Notes: generated from the sequence alone by a model not told the origin. Counted from the first letter of the stretch, positions 21,575-32,290 are shown. The stretch: 64,000 nt of DNA from Metellina segmentata (GCA_947359465.1 OX375879.1:120420557-120484556), one strand, 5' to 3'. Program-made: numbers and translations.

Positions 21575-22552
21575 ATGCCGCGGTGTTTTGAGTGCAACGC
21601 GAGCGACCATTTGAGGCCAAATTGTCCGAGGTTGGGGAAAATGGTGTTTGTAGAACCGATAAATCGACGACTCGGAGGGGAGGCCGAACATGCATTACTG
21701 ATGCCGTATCTACAAAAGAGATCTGAGCAAAGTCATACAGTTGAAACCCGCTTGCAGAAGTGTGGAGAAAATGTTGCGGCCCCGTTGGCGATAAATAAGA
21801 CCGACGCGGAGTTGAGATCGGGCGAGCCTATTAGTCTTCCTATGACAGAGGCTAACGACCAGAAAAAAGAACTAAAGGGGCAGAGAGACGACGATGTTTC
21901 TGGAGGGGAGAAAGTAAGTCCCCAAGTAGCCAAGTTATGCTCTCCGAGGGTGGTAATCCAGACCGCGATCGCAAAGGTGCGATCGGAAGAACCGTTGGTT
22001 CTTCCAGTGGGGGTAGCAAGTGAAACGACGGGAATGATTTTCCTGGAAATACCGAATAGCAGTAAGGGAAAGATAACGGAAGGTGGCCCAGGGTTAGAAG
22101 AAGAATTAGAGGTGTCCGTTTCCGTTCAGGAGGAAACTTTTGAAATAGGTCACGTGGGCCAAAAGGGGAAAAGAAAAGAGTTGCTAGTGAGTGAAGGGGT
22201 GAAGCCAAGACCTTTAGAGTTAGGTTCCGGAGCCGGATCAGATTGGGACCCACAACTTACACCGTTAGTGTTTTCCACGGTACACGTGAGCAGCGTTTAC
22301 GCCCCGGCAGAATTGGTGCACGGGAAGAGTATAAAAACCTCAGACACCTTGCGGTATGAGAAATGGTTAGGACCCCAGACAAAATTGTCACGAGATTGGC
22401 AGGAATGTGAAATCGGGAGGGTATTAATGATTTTGGCAATGCATCGACCAAAAAAATTGGAAATTCCGCGATCGAACACCGATCTGGGAAAGGAAAAAAA
22501 ATTTAATGCCGACAGTCTGAGTCGCGCTTTTCACGAAAATTCAAAGAGCTAA
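21575..22552 (+). CDS. Nucleocapsid-like protein of gypsy-2 with scrambled pol remnants (325 aa)
   Basis: Residues 4-17 form a zinc knuckle (CFECNASDHLRPNC) closely resembling that of gypsy-1. No DTG protease motif and no RT motif follow. The middle is acidic and unassigned. Near the C-terminus, PAELVHG (244-250) resembles the integrase tail of gypsy Pol, while MHRP (289-292) and NADSLSR (311-317) resemble the end of RNase H. In normal Pol the RNase H piece precedes integrase, so the order here is reversed, implying deletion and rearrangement. The frame is open for 325 codons. The pol resemblance is short and judged by eye. Confidence 0.65.
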   Translation: MPRCFECNASDHLRPNCPRLGKMVFVEPINRRLGGEAEHALLMPYLQKRSEQSHTVETRLQKCGENVAAPLAINKTDAELRSGEPISLPMTEANDQKKELKGQRDDDVSGGEKVSPQVAKLCSPRVVIQTAIAKVRSEEPLVLPVGVASETTGMIFLEIPNSSKGKITEGGPGLEEELEVSVSVQEETFEIGHVGQKGKRKELLVSEGVKPRPLELGSGAGSDWDPQLTPLVFSTVHVSSVYAPAELVHGKSIKTSDTLRYEKWLGPQTKLSRDWQECEIGRVLMILAMHRPKKLEIPRSNTDLGKEKKFNADSLSRAFHENSKS

Positions 22553-22559
22553 ATAAAAT

Positions 22560-23581
22560 GTAATTGAGGAAGATTTGTGTTGTATAGTGTAATATTATTG
22601 CGAATCATGTTTTGAGTAGAGTGAAATGGAGATTTTTTATAGTTATGGCATTTCACTTAAATGTTTCTTTTTTCTTTCTGGAGATTTTAAGTGCTAAAAT
22701 TGTGAATCATGTTTGCTCGGAGTGAAATTGGTAGTCTTGTAATTATGAAATATTCATTCAATGATATCAGTATCTTTTGCTGAGGATTTTAAATGTTAAA
22801 AGTTGTAAACTATGTTTTGCGTATGGTGGAACTGATTTCTTGTATCTATGTTCTTCATTCGAGTACTTTTCGCTGAAAGCTACGTGCAAATTTAAATTAT
22901 GCTTTGTGTAGAGCGGAAATTGATTTTGTGTTTAGGATGTTTTCACTCTGTCATTCTAAACCACTGTCAAAGATTTGTAGTTTTAAAATTGCAACTCATG
23001 ACGTGTGTTGAGTGAAACTTAGGAATTTGGTTTTCGCTTAACAAGATTGATATTTTATATATGTTTTGGTGTATTTTGGTTGGTTTAATGAAAGTATTAT
23101 TATAGTTCGTATGGTTTGTTTATTCTGGGTTCGCTTAGCGAAAATATTGAATTTAGAAATATGCTTTGTTGTATTTTTGTCTGGTTAATGGAATTTGTAT
23201 AGTTCGTATTGTGTATTGAAATTTTGGGTTTCGCTTAACGAAATTCTTATATGTGATGTGGTTAATGTGATTTGGTTTTAGTTTTAACGAATTTGGTATA
23301 AGTCTTAAAGTTTGGTGTTTATTTTGTTTTTATTTTAATTTGGTATTTGAGCCTTGAGTGACCATACTGTAAGGGAGTAGAAAGTTACTCCGGTATATGA
23401 ATTTTAAATTGATTGGATTTAACTTGCCTTACACATATTCTTGAGTCACGGTTTCAGGATATGGTGGTGGTAAGTGATCTGTTATTCTGAATTGCCAGTG
23501 GGTGATTATCCGTGCGTCTGTGGATGCGTACGTTGAAAACTTTTCACCTTTGGGAAAAGTTTTTTCAGTAGTGGGGGCGGT
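22560..23581 (+). other. Non-coding 3' region of gypsy-2
   Basis: No coding content. It contains loose tandem structure, for example GGTTTCGCTTAACGAAA-like blocks near 23025, 23130 and 23230 spaced about 100 bp apart, and GTGAAAT/GAATCATGTTT blocks near 22600-22740. Gypsy-1 has comparable repeats in its leader. Confidence 0.5.
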
Positions 23582-23985
23582 TGTACCATATGGTACTTGC
23601 CGACCCTTTTCCCTAACACGTGGACGCTGGAATGTTTCGGAATGCGAAAACAACTTTAGTCTGCACGTGCGGATCCTCGATGGTTTTCGCAGCTGTGTGG
23701 GGGTGTTTCTGTTCGGGAGAGGACATAAATATCTCTAGAGGGCTCGGAATTCACCCCCCCTCTCGTTGTCAGCGGCGGTTCTGCGAAGCGAACGTGGATT
23801 TTGAGGGAATTCGGACTCGAGATTCAACGAGAGACAGACGTCTCTGTTTTGCCAATTGTGTTACTTTGGCTTCAGGCAGGTTTCGGTTGTCGATGGCTGT
23901 GCCCATAATTATCTTGTAAATATTTATGTAAATAAATAGTTTAATTTTAAATCAGCTGTCCGTCAAATTCTTACATGACGGTACA
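23582..23985 (+). repeat. 3' LTR of gypsy-2
   Basis: 404 bp; it matches 19883-20289 apart from three fewer C in one homopolymer. It is followed by the CCCA duplication and resumed satellite. Confidence 0.93.
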
Positions 23986-25770
23986 CCCAGAAATCTATTT
24001 GTCAATGTAAATACTCAACCACACTGTTCTTAAAAGTGACTTTAGAACATATTAGTCCCAAGAGTTCCCCTTTCTCGCTGCTCCCTCATGACATTAGCTG
24101 TATGGTTCAGCAATATATAAAAAGGGTCTTCGGATAAACTGTTTTGCACCGTGTAAATACTCAAATATCATATACCCCAGAATTTGTTATTATTTTAAAT
24201 ACATTGTCATATCATATCCCATAAATCTATTTGTCAGTGTAAATACTCACCCATACTGTTACAAAAAGTGAATTTAGAACATAGTAATCCCAAGAGTTCC
24301 CCTTTCTTGCTGCTCCCTCAGAACATTAGCTGTATGGTTCAGCAATACGTAAAAAGGGTCTTCGGATAAACTGTTTTGCACCGTGTAAATACTCAAATAT
24401 CATATACCCCAGAATTTGTTATTATTGTTAATACATTGTCATATCATATCCCATAAATCTATTTGTCAGTGTAAATACTCACCCACGCTGTTCTTAAAAG
24501 TGAATTTAGTACATAGTAGTCCCAAGAGTTCCCCTTTCTCGCTGCTCCCTCATGACATTAGCTGTATGGTTCAGCAATACATAAAAAGGGTCTTCGGATA
24601 AACTGTTTTGCACCGTGTAAATACTCAAATATCATATATACCCCAGAATTTGTTATTATTGTAAATACATTGTAATAGAATATCCCAGAAATCTATTTGT
24701 CAATGTAAATACTCAACCACACTGTTCTTAAAAGTGAATTTAGAACATAGTAGTCCCAAGAGTTCCCCTTTCTCGCTGCTCCCTCAGAACATTAGCTGTA
24801 TGGTTCAGTAATACATAAAAAGGGTCTTCGCATAAACTGTTTTGCACCGTGTAAATACTCAAATATCATATACCCCAGAATTTGTTATTGTTGTAAATAC
24901 ATTGTAATATCATATCCCAGAAATCTATTTGTCAGTGTAAATACTCACCCACACTGTTCTTAAAAGTGAATTTAGAACATAGTAGTCCCCAGAGATTCCC
25001 TTTCTCGCTGCTCTTTCAGAACCGTAGCTGTATCGTTCAGCAATACGTAAAAAGGGTCTTCAGATAAACTGTTTTTTTGCAAGGTGTAAATACTCGATTA
25101 TCATATACCCCAGAATTTGTTATTATTGTAAATACACTATCATATCATATCCCATAAATCTATTTGTCAGTGTAAATACTCACCCATACTGTTACTAAAA
25201 GTGAATTTAGAACATAGTAGTCCCAAGAGTTCCCCTTTCTCGCTGCTCCCTCATGACATTAGCTGTATGGTTCAGCAATACATAAAAAGGGTCTTCGGAT
25301 AAACTGTTTTGCACCGTGTAAATGCTCAAATATCATATACCCCAGAATTTGTTATTATTGTAAATACATTGTCATATCATATACCAGAAATCTATTTGTC
25401 AGTGTAAATACTCACCCACACTGTTACTAAAAGTGAATTTAGAACAAAGTAGTCCCAAGAGTTCCCTTTTCTCGCTGCTCCCTCAGAACATTAGCTGTAT
25501 GGTTCAGCAATACATAAAAAAGGGTCTTAGAATAAACTGTTTTGCACCGTGTAAATACTCAAATATCATATCATCCAGAATTTGTTGTTATTGTAAATAC
25601 ATTCAGTTATATATTGTCCCAAAAATCTATTTATCAGTGTAAATACTCTCCCATACTGTTCCTCAAAGTGAATTTAGTACATAGTGGTCCCCAGAGATCC
25701 TCTTTCTTGCTGCTCTCTCAGAACTGTAGCTGTATCGTTCAGCAATACATAATCAGATCAATTTTCAGGT
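23986..25770 (+). repeat. 232-bp satellite array, right part
   Basis: The landmark GGG of AAAGGGTCTTCGG recurs at 24124, 24356, 24588, 24822, 25054, 25289 and 25522, so the spacing stays at 232-235 bp. Units vary at a few linked positions (TTTTCCACC versus TTTTGCACC; AAAAACTC versus AAATACTC). The last unit near 25545-25760 is the most diverged and leads into the Helitron 3' end. Confidence 0.95.
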
Positions 25771-25824
25771 CTATGTAGACTAAATAGGGCCCCTTTTAAG
25801 CTAGACTAAAGAATTGTAGTGTCC

Positions 25825-25928
25825 AATGGGCGAGCGAAGCGAGCTCGGATCGCGAAGCGATCCTGAGGGAACTGCTTGCAGTTCCGGGGGTTGGCGAGCG
25901 CTAGCGAGCAGGGGGCGTTAGCCCTCTA

Positions 25929-25929
<1 letters not shown>
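25825..25929 (+). other. Helitron 3' terminus with hairpins and CTAG end
   Basis: GC-rich, starting GGGCGAGCGAAGCGAGC. It contains three short perfect stems and ends in CTAG followed by T. This is the typical rolling-circle termination structure. Composition differs sharply from the AT-rich array beside it. Confidence 0.75.

Positions 25930-26013
<84 letters not shown>
25930..26013. repeat. (TA)n microsatellite
   Basis: About 84 bp of TA between the Helitron end and the left LTR of gypsy-4. TATA flanks both sides of that element (26010-26013 and 32853-32856). Confidence 0.95.
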
Positions 26014-26017
<4 letters not shown>

Positions 26018-26365
26018 GATCGGTGTCTAGGGGGTATGAATTTACTGCTTAAAATGACAACAAACTTCTTAAAAACAACAAAACATTTATTCACAATTAT
26101 ATAGTTTAGGGAGGAAATTACTACAACAGATATTTACATAAAGCGTTATTATCTTACATTCGTTTCTCTCTCTCCTTTTGGCGCCCTATCACAACAAGCG
26201 ACGCAGTCGAAAAAACGCGTCTTCCTCACACGGACGTTAATGGCGATCTTCCCTATTCTAGAAGGAACATTCTTATCGCAAGAGCGCGCCAAAAGAGAAG
26301 TGTTAATACAGGACTAGTAGCGCCATCTATCGCTAGATATTGCAACTGGTTAACTAAATCCTACA
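26014..26365 (-). repeat. 3' LTR of gypsy-4
   Basis: 352 bp; TGTGGATCGGTGTCTAGG to CTAAATCCTACA on the plus strand. Confidence 0.93.
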
Positions 26366-26569
26366 ATCGGCCATCCTGAAAGTATCACTGGCCTCAGTTG
26401 ATCTAATATTTGTGAACACACAAACGCTTACTTAATTAACTCTAAAAGAATAGAAAAACCCAAATACAACAATGAAAATATAGCATACTGCTGACATGAC
26501 CTTTACGTTGAGAAAATCTAAATACCATTAAGAATATAAAAATAAATTTAAACTAAACATCTTTTGTGT

Positions 26570-29500
26570 TTAGTCAGTTGAAAAATATTTCATCAGGTCC
26601 GCTGACGTGGTTGTCACATTTGGACCATGACTATCATCAATTTTCTCAACTTCGTATCTATCTCTAGGATTTACTTTGGTTACGCGATATGGACCAAGAT
26701 ATTTAGGCCTCAGTTTCAATCCGGTACCAAATTGTGTTCTCTGAATCGCGACTAAGTCACCTATTCGGTATTGAGGAGCTGATTTCCGCTTTTTATCATA
26801 AGTCCTTTTATTCTCAGATTGGATCTTCTGAATATTTTTCTTCGCATCTTGTCTCAGGAAATTTCTTTGTTCTTGAAGCTCCTCCATCATCTCTTCAATT
26901 AACAGGTCTTTAACTATTGTGTCTTCTTTATTTCTCATCTTGACACCTGTTAGTAGTTCAAAAGGTGACCACTTGGTACTTCGGTTACTGGTACTATTGA
27001 GGATCCTTTGCAATCGGTCTACGTATCGATACCATTTTGTTGCGTCTTCAAGGGATAACTTTGCCAAGACTGGTATAAGGGTGCGATGTACTCTTTCGAC
27101 TTGTCCGTTCCCTCTTGGAACTCCAGTGGCTATTTGAAGATGCTGGATTCCTTCCTCAGTGCAGTAATCGTTAAAAGCTTTCGAAGTAAAGGCTGATCCG
27201 CGGTCAGTTATGATTCGTTGAGGGTTTCCAAAAGTTTTCTGTTGTGACTTTAATTTTTCTAATACATCTTCGGCAGAAACGGTTTTAACAGGATACAACC
27301 ATGTAAACTTAGTAAAGGCGTCAACAATGGTGAAAATGTGTTGGTAATTCTTGTTGGTCGATGGTAGAGGACCAATAAAGTCTACATGATAAGTACTGAG
27401 GGGTATATCTTCTTTCGGGATGGGATTCAAAAAGCCTTCTTTTTTCCCACTCTTCTTGTTAGCAAGTATGCATGGCACACAATTGACAAGTGTATGTTGG
27501 ACCAATTTACTCAAATTGGGTATGAAAAACTCTTGTTTCACGATTTCTTCTGTTTTGGCAATTGAAAAGTGGCCCTTTTCATGCGCCAACTTAATCAGTT
27601 CTGTTTGCATGCCCGCTGGTACTACGATCAATTCACGACCGTCTGTAAATTTGTACAGGATTCCATTTCTTTCAAAAAATTCTTGGGACTCTTTGCTTGT
27701 GATAAGTGTCTTTAAATTGCAGATGTTTTCATCTTCTGATTGGGCTTTCATTAGTCTAGCAGTTAAAGTATCGTTCCCTATTATCATGACAGGATGTCTG
27801 CTCAAAGCATCTACATGTGGCATATTTTTACCGGGTCTATGCATGATTTCATAGTCGTATTCTTCCAACAACAATGCCCATCTTGCTATGCGAGTTACGA
27901 GATCTTTCTTGTCCATGGTTTTTTGAAAAGCTGAACAGTCAGTAATGATCTTAAAGTGATTCCCTAATAAATATACGCGAAATTTCTTCAGTGCTTCCAC
28001 GACAGCAAGGACTTCCAACTCATAGCTGCTATACTTCTCTTCAGCTGGAGTAGTCTTCTTAGACATATAGTAGACTGGATGTAATTTTCCATCTGTTGCT
28101 TCTTGTAACAACACCGCTCCAAATCCATGTTTACTAGCATCTGTGTGGAGTTCGGTTTTCTTTCCTTGTCTGAAAATATTTAGGACTGGACTTTCCGATA
28201 GTAGCTTCTTAAGTTTTAGGAATGCTTCTGTCTGGTCTTTACCAAAAATAAAGGGATTTTCCTTTTTTATTAAATCACTTAAAGGTTTTGCAATCTTAGA
28301 ATATTCTGGGATAAATTTTCGAAAATAGCCAGTTAAACCTAAAAAACTTTGGACATTCTTTACCGTGTTTGGGACAGGAAATTTTCTGACTGCCTGCGTT
28401 TTCGTGAGGGATGGACGTATGGTACCATTTTCAACAATATGGCCCAAGAACTCAACTCTTCTCTTCAGAAACTGACACTTTTTGAACTTTATTTCTAGTC
28501 CATATTTTGAGGAAATCTCAAGTACAGTCCTCAATCTTTGTAGTCCTTCCTGTTCATTGGTTGAAGGAATTATTAGGTCATCCATGTAGATGATGACGAT
28601 ACCTTTGTTCATAAGGTCTCTAAAAATGCAGTAAATGTATCTTTGAAATACACTTGGACTGGTGCTGAGTCCAAACGGCACCTTATTAAACTCAAATTGT
28701 CCATCTGGAACAATGAAGGATGTAAACTTTCGACTATCTTCATCTACATTAACATGAAAGAAGCCATTTTTCAAATCTAAAGTAGTATATACATTTGCAT
28801 CTTGGAGTCTGTCCAAAACATCGTCTATTAGAGGCAAGGGAAATCTGTCCTTGACAAGTTTCCGGTTTAGTTGCCTGTAGTCAACACACAGTCTGGTAGC
28901 ACCATCTTTTTTCTTTACTAATACCACAGGACTGGCATATTCGGATGAGCTGGGTCGGATTATTCCTTCATCTAACCACTCTTCAACTTGTTTGTTGACC
29001 ACTTGTTTTTCTGGAAAAGATAAACGCCTGGCTCTTTGGTAGACTGGTAGGTCATCCTTCAAGATAATTTTCATCGAAACATTAGTGGTTTCTGTTTTTT
29101 CTGGCTTGTATTCGGAAACTATTTCTGCAAGCTCATTTCTGACTTGAGTATCTCGAATGTGGTTCAATTCCACTTCTTCAGTATTCAGATGGGATATCTG
29201 CACACACCAGGTTCTTGTCTCATACTTGTTAAATTCTACACCATCATTGGTAAATTTCAGGGAGGCTTGCTCCAAAATATCAGAACCTATGACTGCTTGG
29301 AAACTCAACTGTGACTTAGGCACCACATGCCAAACCAAGGAATAATTATTGTCATCTAAGAAAAAACTTAGTTCAAAAGAGCCTTTCGTGGAAACTACTG
29401 AGTTTCCTATTCCCGATAACATTATGTTATCTTTTGATAGTTCCGCTTTACCTACAATTTCGTTGCTTACATCTTCCCGGATCAGACTGACTGAGCTACC

Positions 29501-30775
29501 CGTATCTACGAGTGCAACTACTGTTTTGTCTCCGAGAATTATTTCTCTTGTCATCATTCCCTCTTGCGGGACAACTGAACATGTTTGCACTGATGTGCCT
29601 GCAGTTTTTGGTGGTTCTGCACCTCTTCTCAGCCTGGGACAATTTCTGACTATGTGACCAGGAGCATTGCAATGGTGGCAATTAATCTGTCTTCTCCTCT
29701 CAGGGATTCTACTTTGATAGGATTCAGCAAACCTTCCCTCAGGTTTCGGTCCTTCATTTCTAGCATTCTCAACTCGTCTATTGGGATTCTCATATTTTCC
29801 GAATCTAACTGGTCCTTTAGATTCGTATCTTCCTTTGGCAGGATTACCAAATGACTTCGGTCGAAGTGTTTTCCTCGCGTCCTCAAATTCTTCTAATTTT
29901 TCAGCAAAATCACCTGGGGTGGTGATTGCAACCCATTCGTCTAAGTAGTACTCTTTAAACTCAAATGGAGCTCGCTTTTTCATTTGATCAGTGATAATGA
30001 GATCACGCAATTGATCAAAAGTTCCAATTTGTAGACCCGACGTCCATCCATCAAAATAACCTTGTAATTCATAAAATAAATCTCTCCATGTTCCATCAGC
30101 ATTTTTCTGGTGTGTAACAAATAGTTGCCTAAATTTTTCTGGAGTTAATCTGTACCTCTTCAATAGTAGACTTTTCACATGATCATAATCATTTCTTTTC
30201 TCATCAGGTTCTCTTATGATTATTTTTACTATATCTGCAGGTAACAGGTTCGACAGGTGCGTAACCCAATCTTCCTTCGGAAGGGATGCTGCAGTAGCTT
30301 GCTGCTCAAAATATGCTAAATATTGACTAGCATCTTCCTTTCCATCAAACGCACGCATTTGTTGAATTAATTTTTCAGACGGTGCCCTACTCCTTTCAGC
30401 AGGGTTCCCTTGATTCGATTTGATTTGAGCTTCCAATCTCAATTTCTCTAGTTCAAATTGCATTCTTTTTTCTTCCTGTTCCGCAGCTATTCTTTTCTCT
30501 TCTTTTTCCGAATTTATTCGTTCCTTTTCTGAATTTATTCTTTCTTTTTCTGCATCTCTTCTTTCTTTTTCTGCATCTCTTCTTTCTTTTTCTGCATCCT
30601 TTCGTTCCTCAATGATGTTGTCAAGTATCCATTTAGCCTCCTCCTCATTATAATCATGTTTAGCGAGAACCGTGCTCTTCAATACCGATATTGTCATTCC
30701 GGGGGTGACTTTTAGACCTAACTCTATCGCTAACTTTGTTAAATCTTCCTTTTTTGCTCTAACTAAAAAAGACAT
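26570..30775 (-). CDS. Gag-Pol polyprotein of gypsy-4, 1401 aa, uninterrupted
   Basis: Fused Gag-Pol. Start at 30775 (MSFLVRAKKEDLTKLAIEL) matches the related Gag N-termini. Coiled coil with DAEKERR repeats (55-118); capsid-like region (135-300); zinc knuckle 366-379 (CHHCNAPGHIVRNC); protease DTGS 424-427; RT about 575-775 with TTLDLKNGFFHV and YMDD at 730-733; RNase H about 875-992 (LHTDASKHGFG, TDCSAF, HVDALSR); integrase finger H1065, H1069, C1099, C1102 and catalytic D1132, D1191, E1227 (DD35E); and a final GLKLRPKYLGPY module. No stop, frameshift or env-like gene. Gag and Pol share one frame, so no frameshift signal is needed. The protein acts in cytoplasmic particles and then in the nucleus during integration. 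Confidence 0.95.
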   Translation of the reverse strand: MSFLVRAKKEDLTKLAIELGLKVTPGMTISVLKSTVLAKHDYNEEEAKWILDNIIEERKDAEKERRDAEKERRDAEKERINSEKERINSEKEEKRIAAEQEEKRMQFELEKLRLEAQIKSNQGNPAERSRAPSEKLIQQMRAFDGKEDASQYLAYFEQQATAASLPKEDWVTHLSNLLPADIVKIIIREPDEKRNDYDHVKSLLLKRYRLTPEKFRQLFVTHQKNADGTWRDLFYELQGYFDGWTSGLQIGTFDQLRDLIITDQMKKRAPFEFKEYYLDEWVAITTPGDFAEKLEEFEDARKTLRPKSFGNPAKGRYESKGPVRFGKYENPNRRVENARNEGPKPEGRFAESYQSRIPERRRQINCHHCNAPGHIVRNCPRLRRGAEPPKTAGTSVQTCSVVPQEGMMTREIILGDKTVVALVDTGSSVSLIREDVSNEIVGKAELSKDNIMLSGIGNSVVSTKGSFELSFFLDDNNYSLVWHVVPKSQLSFQAVIGSDILEQASLKFTNDGVEFNKYETRTWCVQISHLNTEEVELNHIRDTQVRNELAEIVSEYKPEKTETTNVSMKIILKDDLPVYQRARRLSFPEKQVVNKQVEEWLDEGIIRPSSSEYASPVVLVKKKDGATRLCVDYRQLNRKLVKDRFPLPLIDDVLDRLQDANVYTTLDLKNGFFHVNVDEDSRKFTSFIVPDGQFEFNKVPFGLSTSPSVFQRYIYCIFRDLMNKGIVIIYMDDLIIPSTNEQEGLQRLRTVLEISSKYGLEIKFKKCQFLKRRVEFLGHIVENGTIRPSLTKTQAVRKFPVPNTVKNVQSFLGLTGYFRKFIPEYSKIAKPLSDLIKKENPFIFGKDQTEAFLKLKKLLSESPVLNIFRQGKKTELHTDASKHGFGAVLLQEATDGKLHPVYYMSKKTTPAEEKYSSYELEVLAVVEALKKFRVYLLGNHFKIITDCSAFQKTMDKKDLVTRIARWALLLEEYDYEIMHRPGKNMPHVDALSRHPVMIIGNDTLTARLMKAQSEDENICNLKTLITSKESQEFFERNGILYKFTDGRELIVVPAGMQTELIKLAHEKGHFSIAKTEEIVKQEFFIPNLSKLVQHTLVNCVPCILANKKSGKKEGFLNPIPKEDIPLSTYHVDFIGPLPSTNKNYQHIFTIVDAFTKFTWLYPVKTVSAEDVLEKLKSQQKTFGNPQRIITDRGSAFTSKAFNDYCTEEGIQHLQIATGVPRGNGQVERVHRTLIPVLAKLSLEDATKWYRYVDRLQRILNSTSNRSTKWSPFELLTGVKMRNKEDTIVKDLLIEEMMEELQEQRNFLRQDAKKNIQKIQSENKRTYDKKRKSAPQYRIGDLVAIQRTQFGTGLKLRPKYLGPYRVTKVNPRDRYEVEKIDDSHGPNVTTTSADLMKYFSTD

Positions 30776-32070
30776 TTTCGAATGAGGATAAGGTAAATAT
30801 TACTTTAAAATTTCAATTCAATTTCCAAACAAATAAGGCCTAGCTCTAAAAGCTTGATGGTTTTGAACTATACTTAAAGTTGAATTCAATTTAAGTTATT
30901 ACCATTTCATGTAATAAATTCTTAATTCATAACACTCCTCAAAGAATAAAACCGAAAAAAAATCAAAACATAACACTTAAAGCAATTTGAAATCAGAAAG
31001 AACACTTTAAAAGCATGGAATATTCCTCAATAAACACTAAAGGTATCAATGCAAAAATTATTGAAAATAGTTTCTGATACACTTATTTCTTGAACATTCC
31101 AAAAAATCAATGACCTAAATAACATTTACCGTTCTAAAAATCGACCATAGTAATTCTTTCTTTATAAGAAAAAGAAAAACACCAAATAATATCTGTAAAA
31201 TGTTCTCAATTCCGCAAAAATACTATTGTAAAAATATATAAACAATCCGAAAATATAGCAAATGTCAAAATGACCTTTCAGAACAATAGTAATTAAAATG
31301 CTAAGTCAAGAAGAATTAATAATATTATATCAATAAGAACACTTCTTACGCAAAGAAATAAAAAGATAAAAGAGCATAAATTTTGTCAATAAGAACCCTT
31401 CCTCTCAAAGAAATAAAAAACAAGTATTACAATTCAAATAACATAAATCAAAATACTCTCCTTCAGAAACGCTTTTTTTTTCAAGCAGTATTCATAGAAA
31501 AAGGATCATGAAAATAATTTATCTCTTTCCTAAATTTTCGCTAGTATGACTCATGCAATGAAAAATAAATGGAACACATTACTCAATCAGAATAAAGATA
31601 TGAACTCCGTTAAAAGAATTCGAAATACCTTATGTCATAAACATGTCAAACATACCAAAATGTTTTGCTCGTATTTGCTAAATTATACCTTACTTTCAAA
31701 ATGAATATTCCAATAATATCGTTTTCAATAAAAACAGAATTAATTTTCTGTTAAAATAAAAAGTCAATATACACAGGAAAATCATAAAAAGAAACAATTA
31801 TCTAAACAATGTTGAGATAAATTTTCAAATAAAAAATAGCAGGAACGGAAAACACAAATATTTCCGACTTTTTTGAAGAACTGGATTTTGAGATTTGCAG
31901 ATATTTCACAATACACTTTTGTTACCGATGCACCGCACACATCGTATCAAAAGGATTTTCACACTTGAGCCGTTGACACTTTTGATTTATCGATACACAC
32001 GCGCACTAAATAGAAGATCACGAAGATGGAACACTTTCGTTTCTTGATGCACACAGCTGAGCTCACATCC

Positions 32071-32290
32071 AGTGCCGGGTGCACTTTGCAAGAACAAATT
32101 CCAGGGCAGGGAGTTTTCTAGTGCCGGGCGCACTTTGCGAAAACAAATTTCAGGGCAGGGAGTTTTCTAGTGCCGGGTGCACTTTCCAAAAACAAATTCC
32201 AGTGCAGGGCGCACTTCCTTGAAAAATCACCAGGACAGGGATTTTTCCAGTGCAGGGCGCACTTCCTTGAAAAATCACCAGGACAGGGGC
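32071..32290. repeat. 49-bp tandem repeat in gypsy-4 leader
   Basis: Units starting AGTGCCGGG(T/C)GCACTTT at 32071, 32120 and 32169 (49 bp), then a variant AGTGCAGGGCGCACTTCC at 32201 and 32249 (48 bp). They lie in the untranslated leader near the 5' LTR. Confidence 0.85.

Larger units (their letters stand above)
19883..23985 (+). mobile_element. Young non-autonomous Ty3/gypsy element (gypsy-2) inside the satellite
   Basis: LTRs at 19883-20289 and 23582-23985 are identical in my reading except for a C-tract of 10 versus 7. Flanking CCCA (19879-19882 and 23986-23989) is a perfect 4-bp duplication, and removing the element restores a normal satellite unit. TGGTGGCAGCGG at 20301-20312 fits a tRNA-Leu primer site (as in gypsy-1), and GTGGGGGCGGT just before the 3' LTR a polypurine tract. 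The coding part keeps only gag fragments and short scrambled pol remnants, so movement must have depended on another element. The near-identical LTRs indicate a very recent insertion. Confidence 0.92.
17579..25929 (+). mobile_element. Decayed Helitron carrying a 232-bp satellite array
   Basis: Three parts in one orientation. (1) A deleted Rep/helicase gene at 17680-18690. (2) An array of about 232-bp units at 18690-25770. (3) A GC-rich 3' end at about 25825-25929. The end has several short hairpins (GGATCGC/GCGATCC, GGAACTGC/GCAGTTCC, GGGGGC/GCCCTC) and finishes GCCCTCTAG|T, the hairpin-plus-CTAG terminus of Helitrons, which transpose by rolling circle. The array contains a later gypsy insertion (19883-23985). 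The 5' terminus is not resolved because of the TA tract. That gene, array and end belong to one element is an inference from order and orientation. Confidence 0.65.

Noticed and set aside
18690..25770. CRISPR or rDNA spacer interpretation of the 232-bp repeats
   Set aside because: Units are contiguous with no spacers, there is no rRNA sequence nearby, and Helitron sequence is on both sides.
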